DNA of 47,151 bases from an uncultured Collinsella sp. (GTDB taxonomy: Bacteria > Actinomycetota > Coriobacteriia > Coriobacteriales > Coriobacteriaceae), in contig CATWCP010000005.1 in the NCBI GenBank assembly GCA_958349325.1, forward strand, positions 1 to 47,151. The letters are read 5' to 3'. The notes under the pieces are model-generated. The model had not been told where the DNA came from, ran no database searches, and worked only from the letters and a program-made list of their open reading frames with translations. This document shows, piece by piece, positions 23,145 to 31,040 of the stretch. How positions within the stretch are numbered: the stretch's first letter is position 1; each line of letters starts with the position of its first letter. The position numbers were made by a program, and so were the translations under genes.

Positions 23145-24182
23145 GTGGAAGGCATGGATCAGCAGACAAGGAATGGTCGTTCGGCGAGCGCGGCAGAGGT
23201 TGCGGCGCTCGCTGGCGTGAGCCGCCAGACTGTGTCTCGCGTGGTCAACGGTATGCCCAACGTGACGGAAAAGACGCGCAAGCGTGTGCTGGCCGCCATG
23301 GAAGAGCTGGGCTTTCGTCCCAATTTTGCTGGAGCGGCGTTGCGCGGCGGGTCGTATCGTTCTATTGGCCTGTGCATGTACAACATCACACGTGTCGGTA
23401 ACCTGGCGACGCTCGAGGGTATCATGCAAGCGGCGCGCGAGCACGATTTTGCCGTCACTATGATCGAGATGGGCGGCGACAAGCCCTATGCACTTGCCGA
23501 TGCCTCGCGCCGCATGGTCGAGCGACCCGTCGACGGCATGATTCTCAACATGAACCGCATGGCTCCCGATTTTGAGGAGTTTGTTCCCCAGCCGGGAGTG
23601 CGAACGGTCATCCTGTCCATGTATGCGCATCCGCGCTGCACGACGATCGACTCCGACCAGTATGGTTCGTGCGAGCTGTTGACCAATTATCTGCTGGAAC
23701 ATGGTCACTCGAATATGCGGTTTGTGGCGGGTCCGGAAAACTCGATTTCCTCGCGTTTTCGTGAGGCCGGTTGGCGCGATACGCTGGGTCGTGCTCATGT
23801 CGATGCCGCTCCGATGCTGCGTGGCGATTGGAGTGCGGACAGTGGGTACGCCATGGGCGAGCGGATTGCGGCCGAGGTGCTTGCCGGCGGGTCGCAGGCG
23901 CCGACTGCCGTGCTTGCGGCAAATGACCAGATGGCGCTGGGCGTTATCGCCGCGCTCGAGAACGCGGGCCTGTCCGTGCCCGACGACGTGAGCGTGGTTG
24001 GTATCGACGACGCACTCGAGGGACTTGTTCCTCACAATCGGCTGACGACGCTGCGATTTGATTTGCGCGGTGTCGGTAAGCTTGCGTTTGAGGCGGCGAT
24101 TGGAGAGAGCTCGTCTATCGAGGCGATTCATGTGCCGAGCACGCTGGTCGAACGCTCGACTGTTAGGGACATACGGGGTTAG
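23145..24182 (+). CDS. LacI-family regulator, module 2
   Basis: 345 residues from GTG 23145, which has AGCAGG 5 nt upstream; ATG 23154 is the alternative. HTH: SAAEVAALAGVSRQTVSRVVNGMPNVTE, with Arg-Gln at the specificity positions. The hinge is LGFRPNFAGAALRGG. The effector domain has PVDGMILNMNRMAPDF and ends TLVERSTVRDI. It is divergent from lacG2-lacE2 with module-specific operators on both sides of its promoter, so it probably controls that operon and itself. Confidence 0.88.
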   Translation: MEGMDQQTRNGRSASAAEVAALAGVSRQTVSRVVNGMPNVTEKTRKRVLAAMEELGFRPNFAGAALRGGSYRSIGLCMYNITRVGNLATLEGIMQAAREHDFAVTMIEMGGDKPYALADASRRMVERPVDGMILNMNRMAPDFEEFVPQPGVRTVILSMYAHPRCTTIDSDQYGSCELLTNYLLEHGHSNMRFVAGPENSISSRFREAGWRDTLGRAHVDAAPMLRGDWSADSGYAMGERIAAEVLAGGSQAPTAVLAANDQMALGVIAALENAGLSVPDDVSVVGIDDALEGLVPHNRLTTLRFDLRGVGKLAFEAAIGESSSIEAIHVPSTLVERSTVRDIRG

Positions 24183-24192
24183 GTCCTACTTC

Positions 24193-24256
24193 GTTTGTCT
24201 CGATTTGTAACAGGTAGACGGTCAAAAGCGGGCTACGTGTTACAGATTTAGATTCT
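24193..24256. repeat. Palindromic repeat R6 (type B)
   Basis: Arms with TCTCGATTTGTAACA and TGTTACAGATTTAGA; type B core GGTAGACGGTCAAAAGCGGG. It begins 10 nt after the lacI2 stop. Confidence 0.75.
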
Positions 24257-24273
24257 TCGGAAAGAGCAATCCT

Positions 24274-24339
24274 GTTCGTCTCAATCTGTAACAGCTAGGA
24301 CCCAAAAACTCGGCTAGATGTTACAGATTGAGACAAACG
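24274..24339. repeat. Palindromic repeat R7 (type A)
   Basis: Arms GTTCGTCTCAATCTGTAACA and TGTTACAGATTGAGACAAAC pair along 20 bp with one mismatch; type A core. Confidence 0.8.
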
Positions 24340-24353
24340 GACCCCGAACCGCC

Positions 24354-24399
24354 CAAAAAGGCCGGGGGCGGCGCGCCGTGTGACGTGCCACCCCCGGCT
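24354..24399 (-). terminator. Terminator of lacE3-lacG3
   Basis: 12-bp stem GCCGGGGGYGGC with complement. The minus-strand tract CTTTTT follows. Confidence 0.8.
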
Positions 24400-24458
24400 G
24401 AGAAATGGGGACAGGTTATGTGGGCGGTGCAATTCCGCCAACCGCTCGTCGCAAGCCG

Positions 24459-25898
24459 CTAGTCCAGACGACGGGTCTGCGCTACGTGCTTGTACCAGTA
24501 GGCGCTTGCCTTGGGCGTGCGCTTCTGGGTTTCAAAGTCAACGTAGAAGAAGCCGTAACGCTTGTTGTAGCCATTGGTCCAGGAGAACTGATCCTGCAGG
24601 CTCCACAGGAAGTAGCCGCCCACGTTGACGCCCACCTCCATGGCCTTGAGCAACCAGCGCAGGTGCTGCTCGATGTAGTCGATGCGCGGCTGGTCGTCCA
24701 CAAAACCGTCCTTGTAGGGGTCCTTGTAGCCCATGCCGTTCTCGGTGATGAAGATCTGCTTGTAGTTGGGGTAGCGCTGCTTAATGTAGACGAGCAGATC
24801 GAACAGGCCCTCGGGATAGATGATCCAGTCCCAGTCGGTGGTGGGGATGCCGGGCTTGTTCACATGCTCGCCAATACCCTTAACGCGCCAGCGGCCGGTG
24901 CCCTTCTCGCCCGTACCGTTGTGGTGCAGGTCGTTTTCGCCATCGTAGGCCTTCAAGAAGCGGCACTGGTAGTTGTTAACGCCCAGGTAGTCGTTGTAGA
25001 GCGCGGCCTCGCGCATGATTTCCAGATCCTCGTCTAGGATCTCGATGGTGCCGCCCGAGACGGCAGCCAAGCGGTTGGCGCACTCGAGGGTGTCGGGCGC
25101 GTAGTCGCCGCGGAAGGTGGCGTCGAGCAAGAACTGGTTCTGCAGCACGTGCTCGTTGTTGGCGGCTTTGATGTCGGCGGGGTCGTTCTCGTTGAGCGGA
25201 TACTTAAACTCCAGCGACTGGATGACGCCGATCTTGCCCTTAAAGCCGCCGTTGTGGAAGGCCAGCACGGCCTTGGCGTGGGCGAGCATCATGTTGTGCT
25301 CGCACTGGAAGGCCTCGGCCAGATGCGCCTTGACGCCGCCGGGGAAGGTGCCCTCGATGTAGGTGTTGGAGGCGTCGGCCCAGATCTCGTTAAAGGTGAA
25401 CCAGTAGGTCACCTGGTCGGCGTACTCCTTAAAGCAGAAGGTGGCAAAGTCCACAAAGGCGTCGATGGTCTCGCGGTTGAGGAAGTCGCCCTTCTCAAAG
25501 AGGGCAAGCGGCGTATCGAAGTGATGCAGCGTGACAAACGGCTCAACGTGGTGCTTGTGGCACTCGGCGAAGAGGTCGTGGTAGAACTGGACACCCTCGG
25601 GGTTGATTTCGCCGGTACCGTTGGGGAAGATGCGGCTCCAGGCGATGGAGAGGCGGATGCCGTTGATACCGAACTCCTCGCACAGCTCCAAGTCGACGGG
25701 GTACTGGTTGTAGAAGTCCGAAGCGGGATCGGGGGAGAAGCGCCCCTGGGCCTCCAGGAAGTCGTCCCAGGCAACCTTGCCCTTACCGTGAGTGCGGGTC
25801 TCGCCCTCTACCTGGTAGGCAGCGGTGGCGCCGCCAAAGACAAAGTCCTCGGGAAACTGCGCAGGCGGGTTGGTTACGCCAGCAGGATTAACGGACAT
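24459..25898 (-). CDS. lacG: 6-phospho-beta-galactosidase, module 3
   Basis: GH1 family, 479 residues. FVFGGATAAYQVEGETRTHGKGK near 19-41, TLHHFDTP, acid/base WFTFNE, nucleophile FITENG, phosphate site QFSWTNGYNKRYG. It is close to the module 1 copy and, as I recall it, to authentic LacG. ATG 25898 has only a weak Shine-Dalgarno (GGATCATT before the ATG), unlike its neighbours. Translation may depend on lacE3 upstream and the hairpin between them. Confidence 0.9.
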   Translation of the reverse strand: MSVNPAGVTNPPAQFPEDFVFGGATAAYQVEGETRTHGKGKVAWDDFLEAQGRFSPDPASDFYNQYPVDLELCEEFGINGIRLSIAWSRIFPNGTGEINPEGVQFYHDLFAECHKHHVEPFVTLHHFDTPLALFEKGDFLNRETIDAFVDFATFCFKEYADQVTYWFTFNEIWADASNTYIEGTFPGGVKAHLAEAFQCEHNMMLAHAKAVLAFHNGGFKGKIGVIQSLEFKYPLNENDPADIKAANNEHVLQNQFLLDATFRGDYAPDTLECANRLAAVSGGTIEILDEDLEIMREAALYNDYLGVNNYQCRFLKAYDGENDLHHNGTGEKGTGRWRVKGIGEHVNKPGIPTTDWDWIIYPEGLFDLLVYIKQRYPNYKQIFITENGMGYKDPYKDGFVDDQPRIDYIEQHLRWLLKAMEVGVNVGGYFLWSLQDQFSWTNGYNKRYGFFYVDFETQKRTPKASAYWYKHVAQTRRLD

Positions 25899-25922
25899 AA
25901 TGATCCAATCGTCTAGATCGAA

Positions 25923-25954
25923 GGGCCAGCCGGCTGTGTATGGTCGGCTGGCCC
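25923..25954 (-). other. Intercistronic hairpin between lacE3 and lacG3
   Basis: GGGCCAGCCG pairs perfectly with CGGCTGGCCC (10 bp) around a 12-nt loop, with no U-tract. It sits just before lacG3, whose ribosome site is weak. Confidence 0.6.
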
Positions 25955-25964
25955 TGGGCGTTAC

Positions 25965-27740
25965 TTACTTCGAAAGCTGTTCACTCACGAAGGCGAGAGA
26001 CTTGTCGCCGTTCTGGGAGAGCTCGATGTACTGCTTTCCGCGGCAGGCGACGCACTTGTTGCCCACGCGCTCGCAGTCCTTTTGCAGGTCGGCCAGGTAG
26101 CTGGCAGCCTGCGGGGCCAGGACGACCAGGTCAAAGTCGGGGAGCATGTCCACGTGGTTGCCATATGCCTCGGCAGCGGTTTCAAGATTGATGCCGCGCT
26201 CCTTGGCAGCCTTGGCCAGCGCGTTGGCGAGCAGGCCCGAGGTACCGCCACCCTGGCAGAGCACGAGTACGCGCTTGCCGTTAAGGTCGCTGGCGGTCGT
26301 TGCCTCGGCAGCGGATGCTGCAGAAGCGGCGGGGGCATCGGCCTTCACGGCCTCGGCAGCAGCGCCGGCGGCAACGCTCTTGGCATCGGCCTTGCCCTGG
26401 AAGGCATCGTTGAGCTTGGCGGCCTTCTCGGCGTTCTTGGCGGCGAGCTCCTCCTGGGAGATCTCGGCCTCCTCGGCGCACTTCTGGGCGTCATAGGCAC
26501 GGAAGAACGGATAGTACAGGGCAAAGTCGACGACCAGGATGATGGCGAGCATCACAAAGGCGAGCGGCTGGAAGCCCAGGCCCATGATGGTGCCGATGGG
26601 GCCGGGGACGGTCCAAGGCAGGGTGTACATAAAGCCGTTCATGCCCAAGAAGTCGATAAAGATCTTGAGGATCCAGATGTTGGCGATCGGAGCAAAGACA
26701 AACGGGACAAAGAAGACGGGGTTGAGCACGATGGGTGCGGCGAACAGCAGCGGCTCGTTGACGGCAAAGCAGACGGGGACGATGGCGGCCTTACCGACGG
26801 CGCGCATCTCCTGAGACTTGGCCAGGAAGCAGAACATAAAGACCAGGACGAGCGTGGCGCCGGTGCCGCCCATGCAGACGACGAAGTACTGGGCACCCTG
26901 GGTCAGGACAGCGGAAGCGTGCTGGCCGGCCTGGAACGCAGCCAGGTTGTCGGTCATGTTGGCAACGAGAGCGGCGGCGATGGCGGGCTCGACGATCGAG
27001 GGGCCGTGGACGCCCACGAACCAGAAGAGGCTCATGGCGCCGTAGATCACAGCGAGGCCGATGTAGCCATCGGCAGCGGTGAACAGGGGCTGGAACACCT
27101 GGATGACGCCCTGGGCAAAGCAGAAGCCAAAAGCAGCGCGGAAGACGATGTCAAAAACCCAAAAGACGGTGATGCAGACGGAGAAGGGGATGATGTCCTT
27201 GAAGGTCTGCGAGATGTTGGGCGGAACCTGCTCGGGCATCTTGACGGTGATGTTGCGCTTAATGAAGAACTTGTAGATGATGCCAGTCACAAACGCAGCG
27301 ATAAAGGCGGTCAGCAGGCCTTTGGAACCAAGGTAGGTGGTGTTGAAGCCGCTGGCGGCGTCCGTGGCGATGGTGTCGCTCGAAAGGAGCAAGAAGCCGA
27401 TGATGGCCGCGCACATGCATGAGATAAAGTTAATCTGGTTGTTCTTGGGCAGATCGCGGTTCTGAGCGTCGGCGAAGTGCTTGGCCGTGGTGGCGGCGCA
27501 GGCGATGGCCAGGATGCCCATGGAGTAGTTGTAGCACTTCCACAGGGCGTTGTTGATGTCATCGGGCCAGTAGAAACCCCAGATGTTGGGGACCGAGGCT
27601 ACCAGGCAGAAGATGGACGAGAAGATGATGATGGGGATGACGGAGATAAAGCCGTCGCGGATCGCCTTGAGGTACTTGTTGCGGGCGATCGCGTTGAAAA
27701 AGGGCTGGCCTTTTTCGATGGTGGCGATAAGTTGCTCCAT
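25965..27740 (-). CDS. lacE: PTS lactose-family EIICB, module 3
   Basis: 591 residues, EIIC plus EIIB. EIIC motifs: FISVIPIIIFSSIFCLVASV, FWFVGVHGPSIVEPAI, NEPLLFAAPIVLNPVFF. The EIIB site is VLVLCQGGGTSGLL with phospho-Cys495; CQGGGTS differs from the CAGAGTS of the other two copies, and its EIIB C-terminus carries two extra Cys (KCVACRG). This is the most divergent LacE and may take a different sugar. The long Ala-rich linker is about 415-490. ATG 27740 follows TAGGAGC. First in the operon, divergent from lacI3. Confidence 0.92.
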   Translation of the reverse strand: MEQLIATIEKGQPFFNAIARNKYLKAIRDGFISVIPIIIFSSIFCLVASVPNIWGFYWPDDINNALWKCYNYSMGILAIACAATTAKHFADAQNRDLPKNNQINFISCMCAAIIGFLLLSSDTIATDAASGFNTTYLGSKGLLTAFIAAFVTGIIYKFFIKRNITVKMPEQVPPNISQTFKDIIPFSVCITVFWVFDIVFRAAFGFCFAQGVIQVFQPLFTAADGYIGLAVIYGAMSLFWFVGVHGPSIVEPAIAAALVANMTDNLAAFQAGQHASAVLTQGAQYFVVCMGGTGATLVLVFMFCFLAKSQEMRAVGKAAIVPVCFAVNEPLLFAAPIVLNPVFFVPFVFAPIANIWILKIFIDFLGMNGFMYTLPWTVPGPIGTIMGLGFQPLAFVMLAIILVVDFALYYPFFRAYDAQKCAEEAEISQEELAAKNAEKAAKLNDAFQGKADAKSVAAGAAAEAVKADAPAASAASAAEATTASDLNGKRVLVLCQGGGTSGLLANALAKAAKERGINLETAAEAYGNHVDMLPDFDLVVLAPQAASYLADLQKDCERVGNKCVACRGKQYIELSQNGDKSLAFVSEQLSK

Positions 27741-27803
27741 GCAATGCTCCTAAGAGTCGGTGGGTTAGCAACGATGGTAGCTTTTGGCGTTCGGTTGCCA
27801 AAA

Positions 27804-27817
27804 TGTTGACGTTGCCA
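27804..27817. promoter_or_regulatory. LacI3 operator A
   Basis: TGTTGACGTTGCCA, the inverted form of the site at 27923. It lies about 65 bp before the lacE3 start. Confidence 0.65.
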
Positions 27818-27922
27818 TTTTGCGACACAAAAAAGACGCGAACCGGTGGTTCCTGTGCCTGCGAACCGTCGATTCCTTATGCGTAAACGTTTGAGCCGCC
27901 CGGTGGCTCTGTGTTTGCGCAA

Positions 27923-27936
27923 TGGCAACGTTAACA
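27923..27936. promoter_or_regulatory. LacI3 operator B
   Basis: TGGCAACGTTAACA. The half-site TGGCAAC is specific to this module; TGTTAAC is shared with modules 2 and 4. Confidence 0.65.
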
Positions 27937-27974
27937 TTTGGGAGCCAAAAGCCGTTTGGGGAAGCAAAAATGTC

Positions 27975-28005
27975 GGTGAACGGTAGGTTTTGGGTGGTGA
28001 GCGTA
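27975..28005 (+). promoter_or_regulatory. 21-bp-period direct repeat before lacI3
   Basis: GGTGAACGGT (27975-27984) and GGTGAGCGTA (27996-28005). The pair overlaps the expected -35 region. Confidence 0.5.
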
Positions 28006-28096
28006 TGGTGGGGGAGGCGTTGGATATACTTGAAGGCGTTAAAAATGACTGCGTAGGGTGCCACCAATGGCATCGTCGACATAGAAAGATCGACCT

Positions 28097-29101
28097 ATGG
28101 CCGCTGTTAAAAAATCGGTTTCCGTTAAGGATGTGGCGCGTCTCGCGGGCGTCTCGGAGCAGACAGTCTCGCGTACGGTGCACGATTCGCCCAGCGTGCG
28201 CCCCGAGACCAAGGAGCGCGTGCGTGCCGCCATGCGCGAGCTGGGGTATCGCCCCAATTTTGCCGGTCGATCGCTGCGCCGCGGTAAGTTTAAGACCGTC
28301 GGCGTCGCCATGTTCAACATTACCGGCACCGGCAACCTCGACCGTATGGAGGGCTTTGCCGCCGCCGCCGACAAACACGGCTACGCCATCACCCTCACTA
28401 AAGTAGATGGGCATCCGTATACCCTCGAGAGCGCATCGTCGCGTATGAGCGCGCTGCCGGTGGACGGTATGGTCGTGATTATGAACCGCATGCCGGCGGA
28501 CTTTGGCACCTTCGAGCCGCTGCCCGGCATGCAGACGGTGCTCGTTACGATGTTGGAGCACCCGCTGTGCTCGACGGTCGATAACGACCAGTTCGATTGC
28601 TCGCGCCAGGTGGTCGAGTACTTGCTGGAACAGGGGCACAAGACCGTGCACTTTATCTCGTGCCCCGAGCGCTCGCTTTCGGGCATGCGGCGCGAGGAAG
28701 GCTGGCGTGAGACATTGCGTGCGCATGGCATTGAGCCACCGCAGCTCGTCCGTGGCGACTGGACGGCGCAGAGTGGATATGCCGCCGGCCAGGTGCTTGC
28801 GGATGATCCGACCTGCACGGCCATCTATGCCTCCAACGATGCCATGGCATATGGCTGCATCCGTGGGCTCGAGTCGCGCGGAAAGCGTGTGCCCCAGGAC
28901 GTGAGCGTGGTGGGTGTTGATGACAGCCTGGGCGATATCGTGCCCGATTGTCGCCTGACCACGGTGCGCTTTGACAACAAGCGCGTCGGCATGTGGGCGG
29001 TTGACAAGATTGCCGGCGCCGAGGGCGTTGCGCCCGGTGTGGAGCACATGCTGTTTCCGGGCGTGCTCGTCGAGGGCGATACGGTGCGCGATTGGCGCTA
29101 G
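28097..29101 (+). CDS. LacI-family regulator, module 3
   Basis: 334 residues. HTH: SVKDVARLAGVSEQTVSRTVHDSPSVRPETKERV, with Glu-Gln at the specificity positions. The hinge is LGYRPNFAGRSLRRG, and the effector domain has PVDGMVVIMNRMPADF. ATG 28097 has a weak AAAGAT upstream, so expression may be low, as usual for a repressor. It is divergent from lacE3-lacG3 with its own operators; lacF follows on the same strand after 214 nt with its own control sites. Confidence 0.88.
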   Translation: MAAVKKSVSVKDVARLAGVSEQTVSRTVHDSPSVRPETKERVRAAMRELGYRPNFAGRSLRRGKFKTVGVAMFNITGTGNLDRMEGFAAAADKHGYAITLTKVDGHPYTLESASSRMSALPVDGMVVIMNRMPADFGTFEPLPGMQTVLVTMLEHPLCSTVDNDQFDCSRQVVEYLLEQGHKTVHFISCPERSLSGMRREEGWRETLRAHGIEPPQLVRGDWTAQSGYAAGQVLADDPTCTAIYASNDAMAYGCIRGLESRGKRVPQDVSVVGVDDSLGDIVPDCRLTTVRFDNKRVGMWAVDKIAGAEGVAPGVEHMLFPGVLVEGDTVRDWR

Positions 29102-29161
29102 GGCGCGGGTCTGTTTGGGTTTCCGCTAATTGTGTTCGATATTGTTCAGATTGGTTTAAAA

Positions 29162-29192
29162 ACCGTTCACGGACGAAAAGTGACCGTTCATA
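29162..29192 (-). promoter_or_regulatory. 21-bp-period direct repeat before lacF, reversed
   Basis: ACCGTTCACG (29162-29171) and ACCGTTCATA (29183-29192). This is the same motif on the other strand, again with a 21-bp period. Confidence 0.5.
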
Positions 29193-29213
29193 GCTCGAAA
29201 TTACGTTTTACGC

Positions 29214-29233
29214 TGTTCTTTTTTGTTTGAATG
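29214..29233 (+). promoter_or_regulatory. LacR-type box before lacF
   Basis: TGTTC (29214-29218), 5 nt, TGTTT (29224-29228), then GAATG. Spacing and flank are the same as in the deoR promoter at 13139-13158. Confidence 0.55.
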
Positions 29234-29315
29234 TTATTGTTTCTGTCATACACAACGCAGCGCGTATGCCCGGACGCGATGCTCTCCATTGGTTCATATG
29301 TGAAAGGAACGCAAT

Positions 29316-29654
29316 ATGGCAACCAAAGAAGAAATCTCGATGGTTGGATTCGAGATTGTCGCATATGCAGGTGACGCCCAGACCGATCTGCTTGCAGCGC
29401 TCGATGCTGCTCGCGAGGGTGACTTTGAGAAGGCCGAACAGCTGCACAAGGATGCCAGCGATGCGCTCATCGGTGCCCACGACACGCAGACCAAGCTGCT
29501 TTCGCAGGAGGCCGGCGGTGGCGAGATGGAGATGACCTTCATCATGGCTCACGCTCAGGACACTCTCATGACCACTATGATTCTGGAGAAGCAGACCCGC
29601 TTTACCATCGATGCCTACAAGCGCATCGCCGAGCTCGAGGCCAAGCTCGCCTAA
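29316..29654 (+). CDS. lacF: PTS lactose-family EIIA
   Basis: 112 residues, the normal LacF length. It forms a helical trimer that takes phosphate from HPr and gives it to the EIIB domain of LacE. The phospho-accepting residue is His79 in FIMAHAQDTLMT; Asp82 fits the metal-binding Asp of the family. ATG 29316 follows AAAGGAA. It is the only lactose-family EIIA in the window, although there are three EIICB genes, so it probably serves all of them. It has its own promoter sites and terminator. Confidence 0.95.
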   Translation: MATKEEISMVGFEIVAYAGDAQTDLLAALDAAREGDFEKAEQLHKDASDALIGAHDTQTKLLSQEAGGGEMEMTFIMAHAQDTLMTTMILEKQTRFTIDAYKRIAELEAKLA

Positions 29655-29680
29655 CGAGCCCTCACAACCAAGCCCCTTCC

Positions 29681-29717
29681 AAAAGCTCTGCTGCAGACCC
29701 GCGGCAGGGCTTTTTTC
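29681..29717 (+). terminator. Terminator of lacF
   Basis: AAAGCYCTGC pairs with GCAGGGCTTT, followed by TTTTTTC. Confidence 0.85.
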
Positions 29718-29747
29718 TGTCCTCCTTCCCGCAACTCATCCCGAGAT

Positions 29748-29787
29748 AGTCATTGGGGACGTTCTTAAACGACTAGTCATTGGGGAC
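29748..29787. repeat. AGTCATTGGGGAC repeat, copy 1
   Basis: Two TAGTCATTGGGGAC units in direct orientation around GTTCTTAAACGAC. A longer inverted version is at 34483-34553. Confidence 0.75.
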
Positions 29788-29880
29788 AGTCTTGGTGCGC
29801 TCCGTTCGTCGTGCCGTTCGATTTTTGCTCGGTGGGTATACTTCCTTTCGCATTAAACGCCGGACTGAGGAGGTATCCAA

Positions 29881-30903
29881 ATGCCGGGTAACGGGTCAAT
29901 ACAAAAAAGAGACGCGCGCGAGATGGCTCATGGGCGTCCTGTCCAGATAACCGAGCACACGACGGTAACCGAGCTGCAGCCCAGCCTGTCCGATGTCGTG
30001 TGCGCAAACAAAAAGCTGCAGATTGGCTTTATCGTTGCGCTCGTGGTACTGGCGCTGTTGTCGGGCTTTGTAGCTCGTCCGCATTTCGCCGATACCAAGA
30101 CTTGGGACTCCACCATAGAGGTCATCGATCAAAAGAAGGGCAACGTTTTGGCGCTCACGACCTCGTGCGTGGCGCTGTCTGCGGGCATTACCGCGCTGCC
30201 GGGTGATACGGGAACGCCAGTCGCCGGGCAACTCGCACAGCTTTCTGGAAACTTGGGCATCGTACTTGCCGTGCTCTATCTTGAGAAATATCTGCTGACC
30301 ATTTTGTGGTCGGTTGGCCTGGGCATCCTGATTCCGTTTGCTCTGGTGCTCTTTGCAGTGTCGCTCGGTATTCACGGACGCTGGAGTACCAGCGCCGTCC
30401 TGCGCCGCGTGGCGACGCGCGTGCTGGTGGTTGCCGTGATCGGCATGGCGTTGGTGCCTGCAAGCGTATGGGTGTCGCAGAAGGTCGACGAAACGTATCG
30501 CGTAAGTATTGAGCAAGCTGAGCTAAAGGCAGCGGACGCTGCCAACACCACGGACAAGTCAGCCAAGACCAGCTCAACATCGAACAAGAAAAAATCCGAG
30601 GCCACGGAGTCCAAAAACGTGCTCGAGCAGTTGACTGACGGGGCCTCGAGCCTGGTCACGTCGGTAACCAGTGGTGCCAAGCAGATGACCGACGAGATCG
30701 TGCAGCAGGTGACCGACCTCATCGAAGGCGTCATCGTGATGATCGTGGCCTCGTGTGTGATTCCTCTACTGGTGCTCGTGGCGTTCCTGTGGCTGGGACA
30801 CGTGCTGCTGGGGATTGATATTTCCGGCCCGGCGAACTATTTGACGGGTCGTTTTTTGAGCGCTCCGTCCAAACATGCCAAGAAGAGCGGGCAGTCTGAG
30901 TAG
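29881..30903 (+). CDS. Membrane protein of unknown function
   Basis: 340 residues; I do not recognise the family. A hydrophilic N-terminus (1-44) is followed by TM1 (about 47-65), an exposed loop, hydrophobic segments at about 122-162 and 179-199, a polar Thr/Ser/Lys-rich helical stretch (about 205-250), an amphipathic helix (about 247-282), and a last TM (about 283-310). The C-terminus is basic. GAGGAGG lies 7 nt before ATG 29881, so it is surely translated. It has its own terminator and sits between lacF and lacA, a place where no such gene is usual. A transport or sensing role is only a guess. Confidence 0.75.
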   Translation: MPGNGSIQKRDAREMAHGRPVQITEHTTVTELQPSLSDVVCANKKLQIGFIVALVVLALLSGFVARPHFADTKTWDSTIEVIDQKKGNVLALTTSCVALSAGITALPGDTGTPVAGQLAQLSGNLGIVLAVLYLEKYLLTILWSVGLGILIPFALVLFAVSLGIHGRWSTSAVLRRVATRVLVVAVIGMALVPASVWVSQKVDETYRVSIEQAELKAADAANTTDKSAKTSSTSNKKKSEATESKNVLEQLTDGASSLVTSVTSGAKQMTDEIVQQVTDLIEGVIVMIVASCVIPLLVLVAFLWLGHVLLGIDISGPANYLTGRFLSAPSKHAKKSGQSE

Positions 30904-30937
30904 CTAAAACAGCTGTATATACCGGGGAATACCGCCG

Positions 30938-30976
30938 AAGGGCAGCCGAGACACGTTCTCGGCCGCCCTTTTGTTT
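30938..30976 (+). terminator. Terminator of the membrane protein gene
   Basis: AAGGGC..CCGAGA pairs with TCTCGG..GCCCTT, followed by TTGTTTGTT. Confidence 0.8.
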
Positions 30977-31008
30977 GTTGAACACGTGGTCGCTACGTCA
31001 GTGCCGGG

Positions 31009-31039
31009 CCCAAACGATCAGCAATCATCCGTAAACGGT
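31009..31039 (+). promoter_or_regulatory. 21-bp-period repeat before lacA
   Basis: CCCAAACGAT (31009-31018, weak) and CGTAAACGGT (31030-31039). The weak half resembles TGCAAACGAT at 154-163. Confidence 0.4.
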
Positions 31040-31040
31040 A

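Larger units (their letters stand above)
27741..28096. other. Divergent lacE3/lacI3 control region
   Basis: No coding region. It has two module-specific operators (27804-27817, 27923-27936), one 21-bp-period repeat pair (27975-28005) and a -10-like TATACT (28025-28030) for lacI3. Confidence 0.7.

Noticed and set aside
14297..24339. Possible CRISPR array from the repeated palindromes
   Set aside because: The copies are spaced by kilobases or variable gaps, are themselves palindromic over their full length, and have no uniform spacers or cas genes.
29101..29316. CcpA-type cre site before lacF
   Set aside because: The repeated motif (ACCGTTCA) does not fit the cre consensus and its 21-bp tandem layout differs from a cre palindrome.
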